From NCBI RefSeq assembly GCF_008632335.1, contig NZ_VWXX01000012.1:18501-82500 (forward strand): a stretch of DNA of 64,000 nucleotides, read 5' to 3'. Positions 1 to 11,071 of this stretch are shown here, one piece after another (the first letter of the stretch is position 1; each line of letters begins with the position of its first letter). The notes under the pieces were generated by a model. The model was not told where the DNA came from, did no database searches, and saw only the letters and a list, made by a program, of their open reading frames with translations. Source of the stretch: Thiohalocapsa marina (lineage in GTDB: Bacteria > Pseudomonadota > Gammaproteobacteria > Chromatiales > Chromatiaceae). A program made the translations under genes and the position numbers.

Positions 1-474
1 AAGGAGCAGTCCATCGTCATCAAGGCCAGCTCCGGCCTGTCGGATGACGAGATCGATCGCATGGTCAAGGACGCCGAGGCCCACGCCGACGAGGACCGCA
101 AGTTCCACGAGCTGGTGGCCGCCCGCAACCAGGCGGACAGCCTGATCCACGCCACCCGCAAGTCCGTCGAGCAGCTCGGCGAGGACAAGCTGGAGGCGGG
201 CGAGAAAGACGCCATCGAAAGCGCCATCAAGGACCTGGAAGAGGCCATGAAGGGCGAGGACAAGGACCGCATCGAGTCCCTGAGCAAGACCCTGGGCGAG
301 GCCTCGGCCAAGATGGCCGAGCGACTCTACTCCCAGGGCCAGCAGGGCGGTGGCGACGCCCCTGGCGGCGCTGCCGGGGGTGCGGGCGCCGGCGGCGCAG
401 GCGCAGGATCCAGCTCCGGCGCCGACGACGTGGTGGATGCGGAGTTCGAAGAGGTCAAGGACGACAAGAAGTGA
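1..474 (+). CDS. dnaK: Chaperone protein DnaK (Hsp70), C-terminal part
   Basis: The open frame enters from the left edge, so only the last 157 residues are seen. They are the end of the substrate-binding domain and the helical lid, beginning [18 protein letters not shown], which is near-invariant in bacterial DnaK. A Gly/Ala-rich linker (about residues 116-135 of the fragment) leads into the acidic tail [14 protein letters not shown], the typical DnaK end that contacts co-chaperones and substrates. DnaK is the ATP-driven Hsp70 that binds unfolded cytoplasmic polypeptides with DnaJ and GrpE. dnaJ follows on the same strand, the usual operon order. The ATPase domain lies outside the window. Confidence 0.97.
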   Translation, partial: KEQSIVIKASSGLSDDEIDRMVKDAEAHADEDRKFHELVAARNQADSLIHATRKSVEQLGEDKLEAGEKDAIESAIKDLEEAMKGEDKDRIESLSKTLGEASAKMAERLYSQGQQGGGDAPGGAAGGAGAGGAGAGSSSGADDVVDAEFEEVKDDKK

Positions 475-528
475 GCCGCCACTGCCACCCCCGGCGGGTG
501 GCTGTCAGGCTCGCGTTTCGCGAGCATT

Positions 529-558
529 GCCGATGAGCGGCGAGATCCGCTCATCGGC
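529..558 (+). terminator. Strong hairpin 1 between dnaK and dnaJ
   Basis: A perfect 12-bp inverted repeat (arms GCCGATGAGCGG and CCGCTCATCGGC) encloses a 6-nt loop, CGAGAT. No T-run follows, so it is not a classic intrinsic terminator. It lies 54 nt after the dnaK stop and could act as an attenuator, an RNase-processing site or a 3' stabiliser that makes DnaK more abundant than DnaJ. Confidence 0.6.
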
Positions 559-570
559 CAGGTTCATCAT

Positions 571-598
571 AGTGGCGCCGGCATCGTCCGGCGCCACT
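571..598 (+). terminator. Strong hairpin 2 between dnaK and dnaJ
   Basis: A perfect 11-bp inverted repeat (arms AGTGGCGCCGG and CCGGCGCCACT) has a 6-nt loop, CATCGT. It begins 12 nt after the preceding 12-bp hairpin and also has no T-run. Two strong hairpins in tandem inside a chaperone operon suggest post-transcriptional control or partial termination; that role is inferred. Confidence 0.6.
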
Positions 599-659
599 GC
601 GTTCAACGGCAGTTGTCGGGCCGGTAACGAGTGACCGCCTGCCGGAGGCTGAAGGATCC

Positions 660-1793
660 ATGTCCCAACGCGATTACTACGAGGTGCTCGGCGTCGGCCG
701 CAACGCCAGCGAGCACGACATCAAGAAGGCGTTTCGTCGGTTGGCGATGAAATATCATCCCGACCGCAATCCCGACGACGCCGAGGCGCTGGCCAAGTTC
801 AAGGAGGCCAAGGAGGCCCATGATGTGCTGTCGGACTCGCGCAAGCGGTCCGCCTATGACCAGTTCGGCCATGCTGGCGTCAGCAGCCAGGGCGGTTTCG
901 GCGGCGGCCCGGGGGACTTCGGTGCCGGGGGCTTTTCCGATATCTTCGGTGATGTCTTTGGCGACATCTTCGGCGGTCGGGGCGGTGGTCGGCGCACCCA
1001 TCGGGGTGCCGATCTGCGCTACGACCTGTCCCTGACCCTGGAGGAGGCGGTTGCCGGCAAGGATGTCAAGATCCGCATCCCGACCACGGTGGAATGCCAC
1101 CACTGCGGCGGCACCGGCGCCAAGCCCGGCACCAAACCCAAGGAGTGCCCCACCTGCCACGGCGCCGGTCAGGTGCGCATGCAGCAGGGCTTCTTCTCCA
1201 TCCAGCAGACCTGTCCCCAGTGCCGCGGCGCGGGCAAGATCATCGAGGAGGCCTGCAGTCACTGCCGGGGTGTCGGCCGCTTGCGGGAGGAAAAGACGCT
1301 GTCGGTCAAGGTGCCGCCCGGCGTCGACACCGGCGACCGGATCCGGCTCTCAGGGGAGGGCGAGGCCGGAGAGCGCGGCGGTCCGTCCGGCGATCTGTAC
1401 GTGCAGGTCAATGTGCAGCCGCATCCGATCTTCACCCGCGAGGACAACAACCTGTTCTGCGAGGTGCCGATCAGCTTCGTCACTGCGGCCCTGGGCGGCG
1501 AGATGGAAGTGCCGACGCTGACCGGCAAGGTGGTGCTCAAGGTGCCCACCGGCACCCAGACGGGCAAGATGTTTCGCATGCGCGGCAAGGGTGTGAAGCC
1601 GGTGCGCGGCGGACCGCTGGGTGATCTGATCTGCCGGGTGCTGGTGGAGACGCCGGTGAATCTGAACGAGCGCCAGAAGGAGATTCTGCGGGAATTCGAT
1701 GCCAGCCTCAGCGCCGGGGGCAAGCACCACAGTCCGCACTCGAGTTCCTGGCTCGACGGCGTGAAGAACTTCTTCGAAAAGATGGGGCTGTAA
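660..1793 (+). CDS. dnaJ: Chaperone protein DnaJ (Hsp40)
   Basis: A 377-residue type I J-protein, the usual length. The J domain carries HPD at residues 33-35, which triggers DnaK ATP hydrolysis. A Gly/Phe-rich linker spans about residues 75-112. The zinc region has four CxxCxGxG repeats (Cys 146/149, 163/166, 185/188, 199/202), forming two zinc centres, followed by the C-terminal peptide-binding domains. It works in the cytoplasm as co-chaperone of DnaK, whose gene ends 185 bp upstream. The ATG is preceded by GGAGG and AAGGA stretches. Two hairpins in the gap may lower its expression relative to dnaK. Confidence 0.98.
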   Translation: MSQRDYYEVLGVGRNASEHDIKKAFRRLAMKYHPDRNPDDAEALAKFKEAKEAHDVLSDSRKRSAYDQFGHAGVSSQGGFGGGPGDFGAGGFSDIFGDVFGDIFGGRGGGRRTHRGADLRYDLSLTLEEAVAGKDVKIRIPTTVECHHCGGTGAKPGTKPKECPTCHGAGQVRMQQGFFSIQQTCPQCRGAGKIIEEACSHCRGVGRLREEKTLSVKVPPGVDTGDRIRLSGEGEAGERGGPSGDLYVQVNVQPHPIFTREDNNLFCEVPISFVTAALGGEMEVPTLTGKVVLKVPTGTQTGKMFRMRGKGVKPVRGGPLGDLICRVLVETPVNLNERQKEILREFDASLSAGGKHHSPHSSSWLDGVKNFFEKMGL

Positions 1794-1813
1794 CCGAAGG
1801 GAAGCGCATCGCC

Positions 1814-1836
1814 GGTTGCGCGTCAATCGCGCAACC
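1814..1836 (+). terminator. Hairpin downstream of dnaJ
   Basis: A perfect 9-bp stem (GGTTGCGCG / CGCGCAACC) with a 5-nt loop lies 20 nt after the dnaJ stop. There is no T-run. It sits between dnaJ and the convergent tRNA gene and is the best candidate for the operon end. Confidence 0.45.
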
Positions 1837-1934
1837 CCAATCGCGCAAACCAGATCGGACTACTAGGGGGCAATGCTCATCGAGTGCATTCTGATGTGCA
1901 CTGAAGGCAGGCAGACGAAACAGGGGGAGAGAAA

Positions 1935-2009
1935 TGGCGCTCCCTAGGGGATTCGAACCCCTGTTACCGACGTGAGAGGCCAGCGTCCTAACCGCTAGAC
2001 GAAGGGAGC
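1935..2009 (-). tRNA. tRNA-Glu (anticodon CTC)
   Basis: Read on the minus strand, the sequence folds as a cloverleaf. The 7-bp acceptor stem is GCTCCCT/AGGGAGC, with discriminator G and an encoded CCA. The T-arm contains GGTTCGAATCC. The 7-nt anticodon loop CTCTCAC places CTC at the anticodon. The body closely follows bacterial tRNA-Glu (TTCGTCTAG D-arm start, TAACAGGGG variable/T-stem region). It reads GAG codons, which are very common in this GC-rich genome. It faces dnaJ convergently and its promoter lies just upstream at about 2034-2061. Confidence 0.96.
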
Positions 2010-2033
2010 GAGAAGCGGCTGCAAGAATCGCGT

Positions 2034-2061
2034 ATTATACGCAGATTCTCCCGCCGCTCAA
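2034..2061 (-). promoter_or_regulatory. Sigma-70 promoter of tRNA-Glu
   Basis: On the minus strand a perfect -10 box TATAAT (2034-2039) is preceded, after 16 bp, by TTGAGC (2056-2061) as the -35 box. The expected start of transcription is about 15-20 nt before the tRNA 5' end, which fits a short pre-tRNA leader. Confidence 0.75.
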
Positions 2062-2162
2062 GCACCATGTGCAGTGGCTGCGGACATGGTTCATCAGATC
2101 GATCGCCCGGGGTGACGCGGCATGGCGCCGGTCCCGGGTCGACATCAGGAAGTCTCCGCCGC

Positions 2163-3548
2163 TTGGATCAAGAATTCACAACCCAACCGCTGATCGTCCC
2201 GCGTCCGGAACATTGTGTCTCGCGGGCGAACATCAGCCAGAACGCTCTCAAGGTGCTGTATCGCCTGCATCAGGCGGGCCATCAGGCCTATCTGGTGGGC
2301 GGCGGTGTGCGCGATCTGCTGCTGGGCCACGAGCCGAAGGACTTCGACGTGGCCACCGACGCCACGCCGGAGCAGGTGCGCACGGTATTTCGCAACTGTC
2401 GGCTCATCGGCCGGCGCTTTCGCCTGGCCCATGTCCACTTTGGCCCGGAGATCATCGAGGTGGCCACCTTCCGCGGCACCGGTCAGGGTGATCGGCAGGC
2501 GGATACAGGGGAGGCCGACATGCCGGCGGGGGCCAGGGGCGCTGGTAGCGACCGTCTGGTCGAGAACGGCATGATCCTGCGCGACAACGTCTACGGGACC
2601 ATCGCCGAGGATGCGATGCGGCGCGATTTCACCGTCAATGCGCTGTACTACAACATCGACGATTTCTCTCTGGTGGATTATGCCGGCGGGCTCGACGACA
2701 TCCGCGCGGGTCGGCTGCGGCTCATCGGTGACGACCCCGAGGCGCGCTACCGCGAGGACCCCGTGCGCATGCTGCGGGCGGTGCGTTTCGCCTGCAAGCT
2801 GGGATTCAACATCGATCCGCGCTGCGAGGAACCGCTGGTGCGACTGGCGCCGTTGCTGCGTGACATTGCGCCGGCGCGGCTGTTCGACGAGACACTCAAG
2901 CTGTTCCATGCCGGCTTCGCGTTGCCGGCGTTCGAGAAGCTGCGCCATTACGGCCTGTTCGCTGAACTGTTCCCGGAGACCGAGGCCTGTCTGGCACAGG
3001 AAGATCACGCCTTCCCCATCACCTTTGTCGCCCGCGGCCTGGGCAACACCGATGCCCGACTGGCGGAGCAGAAACCGGTGGCGCCGGCGTTCCTGTTCGC
3101 GGTGCTGCTGTGGGAGCCGGTGCGGTTGCGCTACCAGGCCTTGCTGGAGGAGGGTTCGGCCTGGGCCGATGCCATGGCGCTGGCCTCCCATGAGGTGGCG
3201 ACGCGGCAGCAGCGCCGGGTGTCCGTGCCGAAGCGCTTCGGCCTGCCCATGCGCGAGATCTGGGGCCTGCAGCCCCGGCTGGAGCGCCGGCAGGGCAAGC
3301 GGCCGCTGGCCCTGCTGGGGCACCCGCGCTTTCGCGCCGCCTACGACTTCCTGCTGTTGCGGGCCGAGGCCGGCGAGGTGGATCCGGAACTGGCGGCCTG
3401 GTGGACCCGTTTTCAGGAAGTCGACACCGCCGAGCGTGTGCGCATGACCGGCGGTGCGGCCAAGCGCAAGCGCCCGCGTCGGCGGCGCAAGCCGCAGCCG
3501 GCGGCGGACGACGGCGGTTCCGCGCCTGCATCTTCCGGCGCCGGGTGA
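2163..3548 (+). CDS. pcnB: Poly(A) polymerase I
   Basis: PcnB adds 3' poly(A) tails to RNA and so promotes decay. The nucleotidyltransferase core has GGGVRD and the DFD metal-binding pair close to the N-terminus, followed by RNCRLIGRRFRLAHV and EIIEVATFRG, all diagnostic for PcnB rather than CCA-adding enzymes. The C-terminus is a basic Arg/Lys-rich tail (KRKRPRRRRKPQ), the usual RNA-binding end. The start is uncertain. I prefer TTG at 2163 (461 aa, close to the E. coli length) with AGGAAG 10 nt upstream; an in-frame ATG at 2067 would add 32 residues that do not look conserved. E. coli pcnB itself uses a poor AUU start. folK, often next, is absent here. Confidence 0.93.
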   Translation: MDQEFTTQPLIVPRPEHCVSRANISQNALKVLYRLHQAGHQAYLVGGGVRDLLLGHEPKDFDVATDATPEQVRTVFRNCRLIGRRFRLAHVHFGPEIIEVATFRGTGQGDRQADTGEADMPAGARGAGSDRLVENGMILRDNVYGTIAEDAMRRDFTVNALYYNIDDFSLVDYAGGLDDIRAGRLRLIGDDPEARYREDPVRMLRAVRFACKLGFNIDPRCEEPLVRLAPLLRDIAPARLFDETLKLFHAGFALPAFEKLRHYGLFAELFPETEACLAQEDHAFPITFVARGLGNTDARLAEQKPVAPAFLFAVLLWEPVRLRYQALLEEGSAWADAMALASHEVATRQQRRVSVPKRFGLPMREIWGLQPRLERRQGKRPLALLGHPRFRAAYDFLLLRAEAGEVDPELAAWWTRFQEVDTAERVRMTGGAAKRKRPRRRRKPQPAADDGGSAPASSGAG

Positions 3549-3630
3549 ACGCAGGTCGGTTCGGCGCGTCTGGCGTCCGGGCGACAAGGGCACTATGCTG
3601 GACATCCCAGCAACTGGAGCCAGAGACCTG

Positions 3631-4434
3631 ATGACCGTCGATCGAATCACCTCCGCCACCCTGCGCGCGATGAAGCGCCGCCGTGAGCCTATCGTTTCCC
3701 TGACCTGTTACGACGCGGCCTTCTGTCACCTGCTGGAGCAGGCCGGTGTCGATGTGCTGCTTGTGGGCGACTCCCTGGGCATGGTGCTGCAGGGACAGCC
3801 ATCGACGGTGGCGGTCAGCCTCGAGCACATGGTCTACCACACGGCCTGCGTCAGCCGGGTCGGCAAGCGGGCCCTGGTGCTGGCGGACATGCCGTTCCTG
3901 TCCTACGCCACCGCCGAGCGCGCCCTGCAGGCCGCCGAGCGGCTGATGGCTGAAGGCGGTGCCGGGATGGTCAAGCTGGAGGGCGGTGCCGCCGTGCTGC
4001 AGACGGTCGGCCTGCTGACCCGATTCGGCGTCCCGGTCTGCGGACATCTGGGGTTGCTGCCCCAGTCGGTGCACCAGATTGGCGGCTATCGCTACCAGGG
4101 CCGGGACGATGCCGGTGCCGCGCGTATCCGGGCCGATGCCCTGGCGTTGCAGGAGGCCGGCGCCTCTCTGCTGGTGCTGGAATGCGTGCCGGCGGAACTG
4201 GCGGCGGCACTGTCCGCCGAGCTCGAGATTCCGGTGATCGGCATCGGCGCCGGCAGCGGCACCGACGGACAGGTCCTGGTGCTGCACGACATGCTTGGGC
4301 TGACGCCGGGCCGCTCGCCGCGGTTCAGCCGTAACTTCATGGCCGACGCCGACAGTGTGTCGCAGGCGGTGGCCGCATATGTCGCCGAGGTGCGCTCCAG
4401 GGCCTTTCCCGGACCGGAGCAGACCCTGGCCTGA
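3631..4434 (+). CDS. panB: 3-methyl-2-oxobutanoate hydroxymethyltransferase
   Basis: PanB makes ketopantoate from 2-oxoisovalerate and methylene-tetrahydrofolate, the first committed step to pantothenate and CoA. The 267-residue protein is a TIM barrel with the family motifs TCYD, VGDSLGMV (metal-binding Asp), MVYHT, GGAGMVKLEGG, GHLGLLPQSVHQIGGY and the catalytic Glu in LECVP. The ATG at 3631 matches the family length; an open frame extends further upstream but into the spacer after pcnB. panC starts 15 nt after its stop, with the panC ribosome site GGAGG touching the panB stop. Confidence 0.97.
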   Translation: MTVDRITSATLRAMKRRREPIVSLTCYDAAFCHLLEQAGVDVLLVGDSLGMVLQGQPSTVAVSLEHMVYHTACVSRVGKRALVLADMPFLSYATAERALQAAERLMAEGGAGMVKLEGGAAVLQTVGLLTRFGVPVCGHLGLLPQSVHQIGGYRYQGRDDAGAARIRADALALQEAGASLLVLECVPAELAAALSAELEIPVIGIGAGSGTDGQVLVLHDMLGLTPGRSPRFSRNFMADADSVSQAVAAYVAEVRSRAFPGPEQTLA

Positions 4435-4448
4435 CGGAGGCTCGGAAC

Positions 4449-5300
4449 ATGCAGACCTTGCATCAGATCGCCCCTTTGCGGGCGCAGGTGGCGCAGTGGC
4501 GCCGGGCGGGATTGCGCGTCGGCCTGGTGCCGACCATGGGCAACCTGCACGCCGGGCATCTGGCGCTGGTGGAGGCGGCCCTGTCGCGCGCGGACCGCGT
4601 GGTGACCACGGTGTTCGTCAATCCGATGCAGTTCGGCGCCGGCGAGGATTTTACCGCCTATCCCCGAACCCTGGATGAAGATGCCCGGTTGCTGAACGAG
4701 GCGGGTAACCACTGCCTGTTTGCGCCGTCGGAGGCGGAGGTCTACCCCCGTGGGCGCGATGGGCACACCGTTGTCGAGGTCCCTGCTCTGTCGTCGCTGC
4801 TGTGCGGTGCCAGCCGACCGGGTCATTTCGGCGGTGTGGCCACCGTGGTGGCCAAGCTGTTCAACATGGTGCAACCGGACCTGGCGGTCTTCGGCGAGAA
4901 GGACTTCCAACAGCTGCTGGTGATCCGGCGCATGACCGAGGATCTGAACCTGCCGGTGGAGATCGTCGGACACCCCATCGTGCGTGAGGCCGACGGCCTG
5001 GCGCTGAGTTCACGCAACGCTTACCTGAGTCCGCAGGAACGGGCCACGGCACCGCTGCTGCAGGCGACCCTGCAACAGGTGGCGCAGCGGCTGCGGGCGG
5101 GCGAGTCGTCGTCCGACGCCGAGTGGGACGCCGCCCGCAGCCTGTCGGCGGCGAGCTTCCGGCCGGATTATATCAGCGTACGGCGGCGGGCCGATCTGGC
5201 GCATCCGGCCCCGCAGGACCGCGCGCTGGTCGTCCTCGGCGCGGCCTGGCTGGGTAAGGCGCGACTGATCGACAACCTGACACTGGATCTGCCGGGTTAG
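4449..5300 (+). CDS. panC: Pantothenate synthetase
   Basis: PanC condenses pantoate with beta-alanine using ATP through a pantoyl-adenylate intermediate. It is 283 residues, the normal size. The HIGH-type nucleotide-binding segment PTMGNLHAGHL is at residues 28-38, with FVNPMQF, GEKDFQQL and LSSRNAYLS further on, all typical of the family. GGAGG at 4436-4440 is an optimal ribosome site for the ATG. It forms a tight pair with panB; panD, supplying beta-alanine, follows after a 205-bp spacer. Confidence 0.97.
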   Translation: MQTLHQIAPLRAQVAQWRRAGLRVGLVPTMGNLHAGHLALVEAALSRADRVVTTVFVNPMQFGAGEDFTAYPRTLDEDARLLNEAGNHCLFAPSEAEVYPRGRDGHTVVEVPALSSLLCGASRPGHFGGVATVVAKLFNMVQPDLAVFGEKDFQQLLVIRRMTEDLNLPVEIVGHPIVREADGLALSSRNAYLSPQERATAPLLQATLQQVAQRLRAGESSSDAEWDAARSLSAASFRPDYISVRRRADLAHPAPQDRALVVLGAAWLGKARLIDNLTLDLPG

Positions 5301-5505
5301 CGCAGGCATCGCGCAGCTTGCGCTTGCAAGCACGGCACCTGGATTGCGACAATACGCGAAATATTGCAGTGCAGCAAAATCCGGCGACCGAAGCTCACGG
5401 CGCCCATTGTTGCGCATCCGGGCCGACCAACACGCGGTCGGTGAATGATTGTTCGCGTGCGGAGCCCCGGCATTGGGCGTCTCGGCCAGCGAGAGGTGAT
5501 TAAAT

Positions 5506-5886
5506 ATGCAACTGACCTTGCTCAAATGCAAACTGCACCGCGCCTGCGTGACCCACGCGGAACTGGAGTACGAGGGGTCCTGCGCCATCGACGAGGACCT
5601 GATGCGGCTTGCGGGGATCCGTGAATACGAACAGCTGCACATCTACAACGTGACCAATGGCGAGCGTTTCACTACCTACGCCATCCGTGCGGAAGCGGGA
5701 TCGCGCGTCATCTCTGTGAACGGGGCTGCGGCGCACAAGGCGTCGCCGCAGGACCGGGTCATCATCTGCTGCTACGTCGCCATGAGCGAGCAGGAGGCCG
5801 CGGCCTTCGAGCCGACCCTGGTCTACTGCAACGAGTTCAATCAGGTCACCGGCACCAGCAGACAGATTCCTGCACAGGCTGCCTGA
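5506..5886 (+). CDS. panD: Aspartate 1-decarboxylase (pyruvoyl-dependent precursor)
   Basis: PanD decarboxylates aspartate to beta-alanine for PanC. The 126-residue zymogen has the self-cleavage site Gly24-Ser25 within YEGSCAID, which creates the pyruvoyl cofactor on Ser25. Catalytic Tyr/Arg segments ([18 protein letters not shown]) are also present. GAGAGG precedes the ATG. Together with panB and panC upstream it completes the pathway from ketoisovalerate and aspartate to pantothenate except for ketopantoate reductase, which is not in the window. A strong hairpin terminates the unit at 5966-5995. Confidence 0.97.
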   Translation: MQLTLLKCKLHRACVTHAELEYEGSCAIDEDLMRLAGIREYEQLHIYNVTNGERFTTYAIRAEAGSRVISVNGAAAHKASPQDRVIICCYVAMSEQEAAAFEPTLVYCNEFNQVTGTSRQIPAQAA

Positions 5887-8436
<2,550 letters not shown>

Positions 8437-8447
8437 TACGCCTGGAC

Positions 8448-8481
8448 GAGACGCCGCCGGCTAAGCCGGTGGCGTCTCTTA
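8448..8481 (+). terminator. Hairpin terminator after katG
   Basis: A 14-bp stem with one G-U pair (GAGACGCCGCCGGC / GCCGGTGGCGTCTC) and a TAA loop begins 12 nt after the katG stop and is followed by a short TTA. It is very stable and is a likely transcription terminator. Confidence 0.65.
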
Positions 8482-8541
8482 GGCGGAACCCGGTAGATGA
8501 CTGGTCAGCTGAATGGCGGGGTGCCGACAGCCAGGGCGGCG

Positions 8542-8572
8542 TCGACACACCCGCCTGCGTTACGTATAGAAT
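8542..8572 (+). promoter_or_regulatory. Candidate promoter of thiS-thiG
   Basis: TCGACA (8542-8547), a 17-bp spacer and TATAGA, continuing as TATAGAAT (8565-8572), lie 41 bp upstream of the thiS ATG. The elements fit a sigma-70 promoter moderately well. The short leader has none of the TPP-riboswitch hallmark sequences. Confidence 0.4.
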
Positions 8573-8612
8573 GATCCTTGGCAAATCCATCCGACAGCGA
8601 TTCGATTCCGAC

Positions 8613-8813
8613 ATGCAGATCACCGTCAACGGTACCCCGACCGAGGTCCCGGAAGGACTCCACATGGCCCGTCTCATCGACCAGCTGGATCTGGGCGGCA
8701 AACGCGTGGCCGTGGAGGTCAACGCAGAGCTCGTCCCGCGCAGCCTGTTCGACAGCCATCGGCTGGCGGCCGGCGATCGTGTCGAGATCATCCAGGCCGT
8801 CGGCGGCGGCTGA
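8613..8813 (+). CDS. thiS: Sulfur carrier protein ThiS
   Basis: A 66-residue ubiquitin-fold carrier that delivers sulfur as a C-terminal thiocarboxylate for the thiazole ring of thiamine. It starts MQITVNGTP, a typical ThiS beginning, and ends AVGGG, giving the required Gly-Gly terminus. The ATG at 8613 gives the usual size, though the frame is open further upstream. thiG follows 61-79 bp downstream. ThiF and the glycine or tyrosine oxidase partner are not in the window. Confidence 0.93.
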   Translation: MQITVNGTPTEVPEGLHMARLIDQLDLGGKRVAVEVNAELVPRSLFDSHRLAAGDRVEIIQAVGGG

Positions 8814-8874
8814 CGGCGACACCTCCTGAAACCCATACCCCAATTCTCATGAGCAGGGACAGACCCACCAACCA

Positions 8875-9681
8875 ATGACCGAAGAAACGCCAATGTCTGC
8901 GGCCAACGACAACTTTACCGTGGCGGGCCGCAGCTATCGATCCCGCCTGCTGGTCGGTACCGGCAAGTACAAGGACCTGGACGAGACCGCCCGGGCTATC
9001 GAGGCCAGCGGCGCGGAGATCGTCACCGTGGCCGTGCGGCGCACCAACATCGGCCAGAATGCCGGCGAGCCGAACATCCTCGACGTGCTACCGCCGGAGA
9101 AGTACACCATTCTGCCCAACACCGCGGGCTGCTACGATGTCGACAGCGCCGTGCGCACCTGCCGCCTGGCCCGCGAGCTGCTGGACGGCCACAGCCTGGT
9201 GAAACTGGAGGTGCTGGGTGACGAGAAGACCCTGTTCCCGGACGTGATGGCCACGCTGGAGGCCGCCAAGGTGCTGGTGGCGGACGGGTTTGACGTCATG
9301 GTCTATACCAATGACGACCCGATCATTGCCAAGCAACTGGAAGAGATCGGTTGCTGTGCGGTCATGCCGCTGGCGGCGCCGATCGGCTCCGGGCTGGGCA
9401 TCCGCAATCCGTTGAACATCCGCACCATCGTCGAAAACGCCTCGGTGCCCATTCTGGTGGATGCCGGCGTCGGCACCGCATCGGATGCGGCCGTGGCGAT
9501 GGAGCTGGGCTGCGACGGCGTGCTGATGAATACCGCCATCGCCGCCGCCCGGGATCCGGTGCTGATGGCGAGCGCCATGCGCAAGGGCATCGAGGCCGGA
9601 CGCGAGGCCTACCGGGCCGGGCGCATGCAGGCCAGACGCTTCGCATCGGCCTCATCACCCATCGAAGGGCTGTTTTTCTAG
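8875..9681 (+). CDS. thiG: Thiazole synthase ThiG
   Basis: ThiG forms the thiamine thiazole phosphate from deoxyxylulose 5-phosphate, dehydroglycine and ThiS thiocarboxylate. It is a 268-residue TIM barrel. Lys110 in LVKLEVLGD is the Schiff-base lysine; [28 protein letters not shown] and [11 protein letters not shown] are the family motifs. A second ATG at 8893 (MSAANDNF) is an equally possible start, and no clear ribosome site decides between them. Its stop TAG overlaps the stop of the convergent methyltransferase within one CTAG. Confidence 0.96.
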   Translation: MTEETPMSAANDNFTVAGRSYRSRLLVGTGKYKDLDETARAIEASGAEIVTVAVRRTNIGQNAGEPNILDVLPPEKYTILPNTAGCYDVDSAVRTCRLARELLDGHSLVKLEVLGDEKTLFPDVMATLEAAKVLVADGFDVMVYTNDDPIIAKQLEEIGCCAVMPLAAPIGSGLGIRNPLNIRTIVENASVPILVDAGVGTASDAAVAMELGCDGVLMNTAIAAARDPVLMASAMRKGIEAGREAYRAGRMQARRFASASSPIEGLFF

Positions 9682-10268
9682 ACCGCGTCTGGTCGCATCA
9701 GGGCGGCGGTGAAGTCCTGGTGCAAGTAGCCGTCGATGATCCGGCAACGGGCGCCGAGTTCCTCGGCCCAGGCCTCGATCTCCGCCGGCTGGCGGTAGTT
9801 GAAGGTCTCGGACCGGTCATTGCCGTGCAGCAGGTTGAAGATATAGCCGATGCGCGCGGCCTGATAGCAGCGGCGGATGAACTGCCGGGTCTCGTCCCGG
9901 GTCAGGGTGTTCATGGCGCCGCTGCAGAGATAGAGGTCCGCCGCGGGCAGCGGGTCCGTCAGCACGTCACCGAGCAGGATCTCCGCGCCTGTCCGCTCAC
10001 GCGCCACCTCGACCATGTGCTCGTGCAGATCGATGCCGACATAGCGTCGGGGCGCGCGCCCGTGCTGCTGCAGGAACTGATGGAAGTCGCCAAAGCCGCA
10101 CCCCACGTCCACCAGCGTCATGGTGGTGACGGCCTCCGGCAGCAGTTCGCTGAGCACGTTGAAGCGTGCCTGCTGGGTGCTGGCAGACTGGTAATGCAGG
10201 CCCTCGGCCGTGGCACCGTGCTGTTTCAGGCAGTCGGCGTAGAAGGTATGGACATCGATTCGGGGCAT
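9678..10268 (-). CDS. Class I SAM-dependent methyltransferase, substrate unknown
   Basis: A 196-residue single-domain protein. The SAM-binding motif I is [10 protein letters not shown] (residues 53-62), followed by [15 protein letters not shown] (motif post I) and GDVL. It begins [27 protein letters not shown], which also occurs in uncharacterised proteobacterial methyltransferases, but I cannot assign a substrate. The ATG at 10268 is chosen because the upstream extension would run into the region before trmB. It is divergent from trmB by 50 bp and convergent with thiG, sharing CTAG as overlapping stop codons. Confidence 0.85.
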   Translation of the reverse strand: MPRIDVHTFYADCLKQHGATAEGLHYQSASTQQARFNVLSELLPEAVTTMTLVDVGCGFGDFHQFLQQHGRAPRRYVGIDLHEHMVEVARERTGAEILLGDVLTDPLPAADLYLCSGAMNTLTRDETRQFIRRCYQAARIGYIFNLLHGNDRSETFNYRQPAEIEAWAEELGARCRIIDGYLHQDFTAALMRPDAV

Positions 10269-10318
10269 GGGTCTCGGACTGGTGACTCGCAAAAACCGAT
10301 AGGCATTATGCAACAGGA

Positions 10319-11041
10319 ATGACCGTGTCTGCCGCATGCAAGGAATCCGAGATCGACGCGCCGCCGCGCCGGCCGGTACGCAGCTTCGTCCTCCGCGAGG
10401 GACGGCTCACCACCGGCCAGGCGCGTGCCTTCAGTGAGTTGTGGCCCCGCTTTGGCGTCGACCGGCGTCCGGAACAGCCGCTGGACCTGCCTGCGCTCTT
10501 CGGCAACGGCAATCCCTGTGTGCTCGAAATCGGCTTCGGTAACGGCGAGTCGCTGGCAAAGATGGCGCAGTCGCAACCCGGGCGCAACTTTCTCGGGCTG
10601 GAGGTGCATCGGCCCGGGGTCGGCCACCTGCTGCTGGAGATCGAACGTCGCGAACTTGACAATCTGCGGGTCATGCGGGCCGATGCGCTGGAATTGCTGC
10701 GCGACGGTCTCGCCCCGGGCAGTCTGGCGGCGGTGCAGCTGTTCTTTCCGGACCCCTGGCCGAAGAAGCGCCACCATAAGCGCCGCATCGTGCAGCCGGC
10801 GTTTCTCCGACTGGTGGCCCGGGCGCTGGCGTCCGGCGGCACCTTTCACGCCGCCACCGACTGGGAGCCCTATGCCGAGCACATGCTGGCCACGCTGGAA
10901 GCGGCGGACACGCTGTTCCGTAACGCCGCCGGCCGTGGCCGATTTTCACCCCGCCCGCCGGAGCGTCCGCAGACCAAGTTCGAGCGTCGCGGCGAGGGCC
11001 TCGGCCACCGCGTACATGATCTGATTTACATCCGCCGCTGA
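10319..11041 (+). CDS. trmB: tRNA (guanine-N7-)-methyltransferase
   Basis: TrmB methylates G46 in the variable loop of tRNAs with SAM. The 240-residue protein shows the SAM motif EIGFGNGES and the highly diagnostic PDPWPKKRHHKRR segment, followed by RxxTKFE-like residues (PQTKFERRG) that bind the tRNA end of the active site. ACAGGA precedes the ATG. It diverges from a methyltransferase of unknown substrate; no operon partner follows on the same strand. Confidence 0.97.
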   Translation: MTVSAACKESEIDAPPRRPVRSFVLREGRLTTGQARAFSELWPRFGVDRRPEQPLDLPALFGNGNPCVLEIGFGNGESLAKMAQSQPGRNFLGLEVHRPGVGHLLLEIERRELDNLRVMRADALELLRDGLAPGSLAAVQLFFPDPWPKKRHHKRRIVQPAFLRLVARALASGGTFHAATDWEPYAEHMLATLEAADTLFRNAAGRGRFSPRPPERPQTKFERRGEGLGHRVHDLIYIRR

Positions 11042-11071
11042 TGCGTATCCCTTCGGGGTGACGGCGTCGAT

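Noticed and set aside
1883..1902. Terminator for tRNA-Glu
   Set aside because: AGTGCA/TGCACT gives only a 6-bp stem with an 8-nt loop and no T-run on the minus strand; too weak to annotate.
8482..8612. TPP riboswitch before thiS-thiG
   Set aside because: The leader lacks the conserved CTGAGA and ACCTGATCTGG-type elements; only a plausible promoter is seen.
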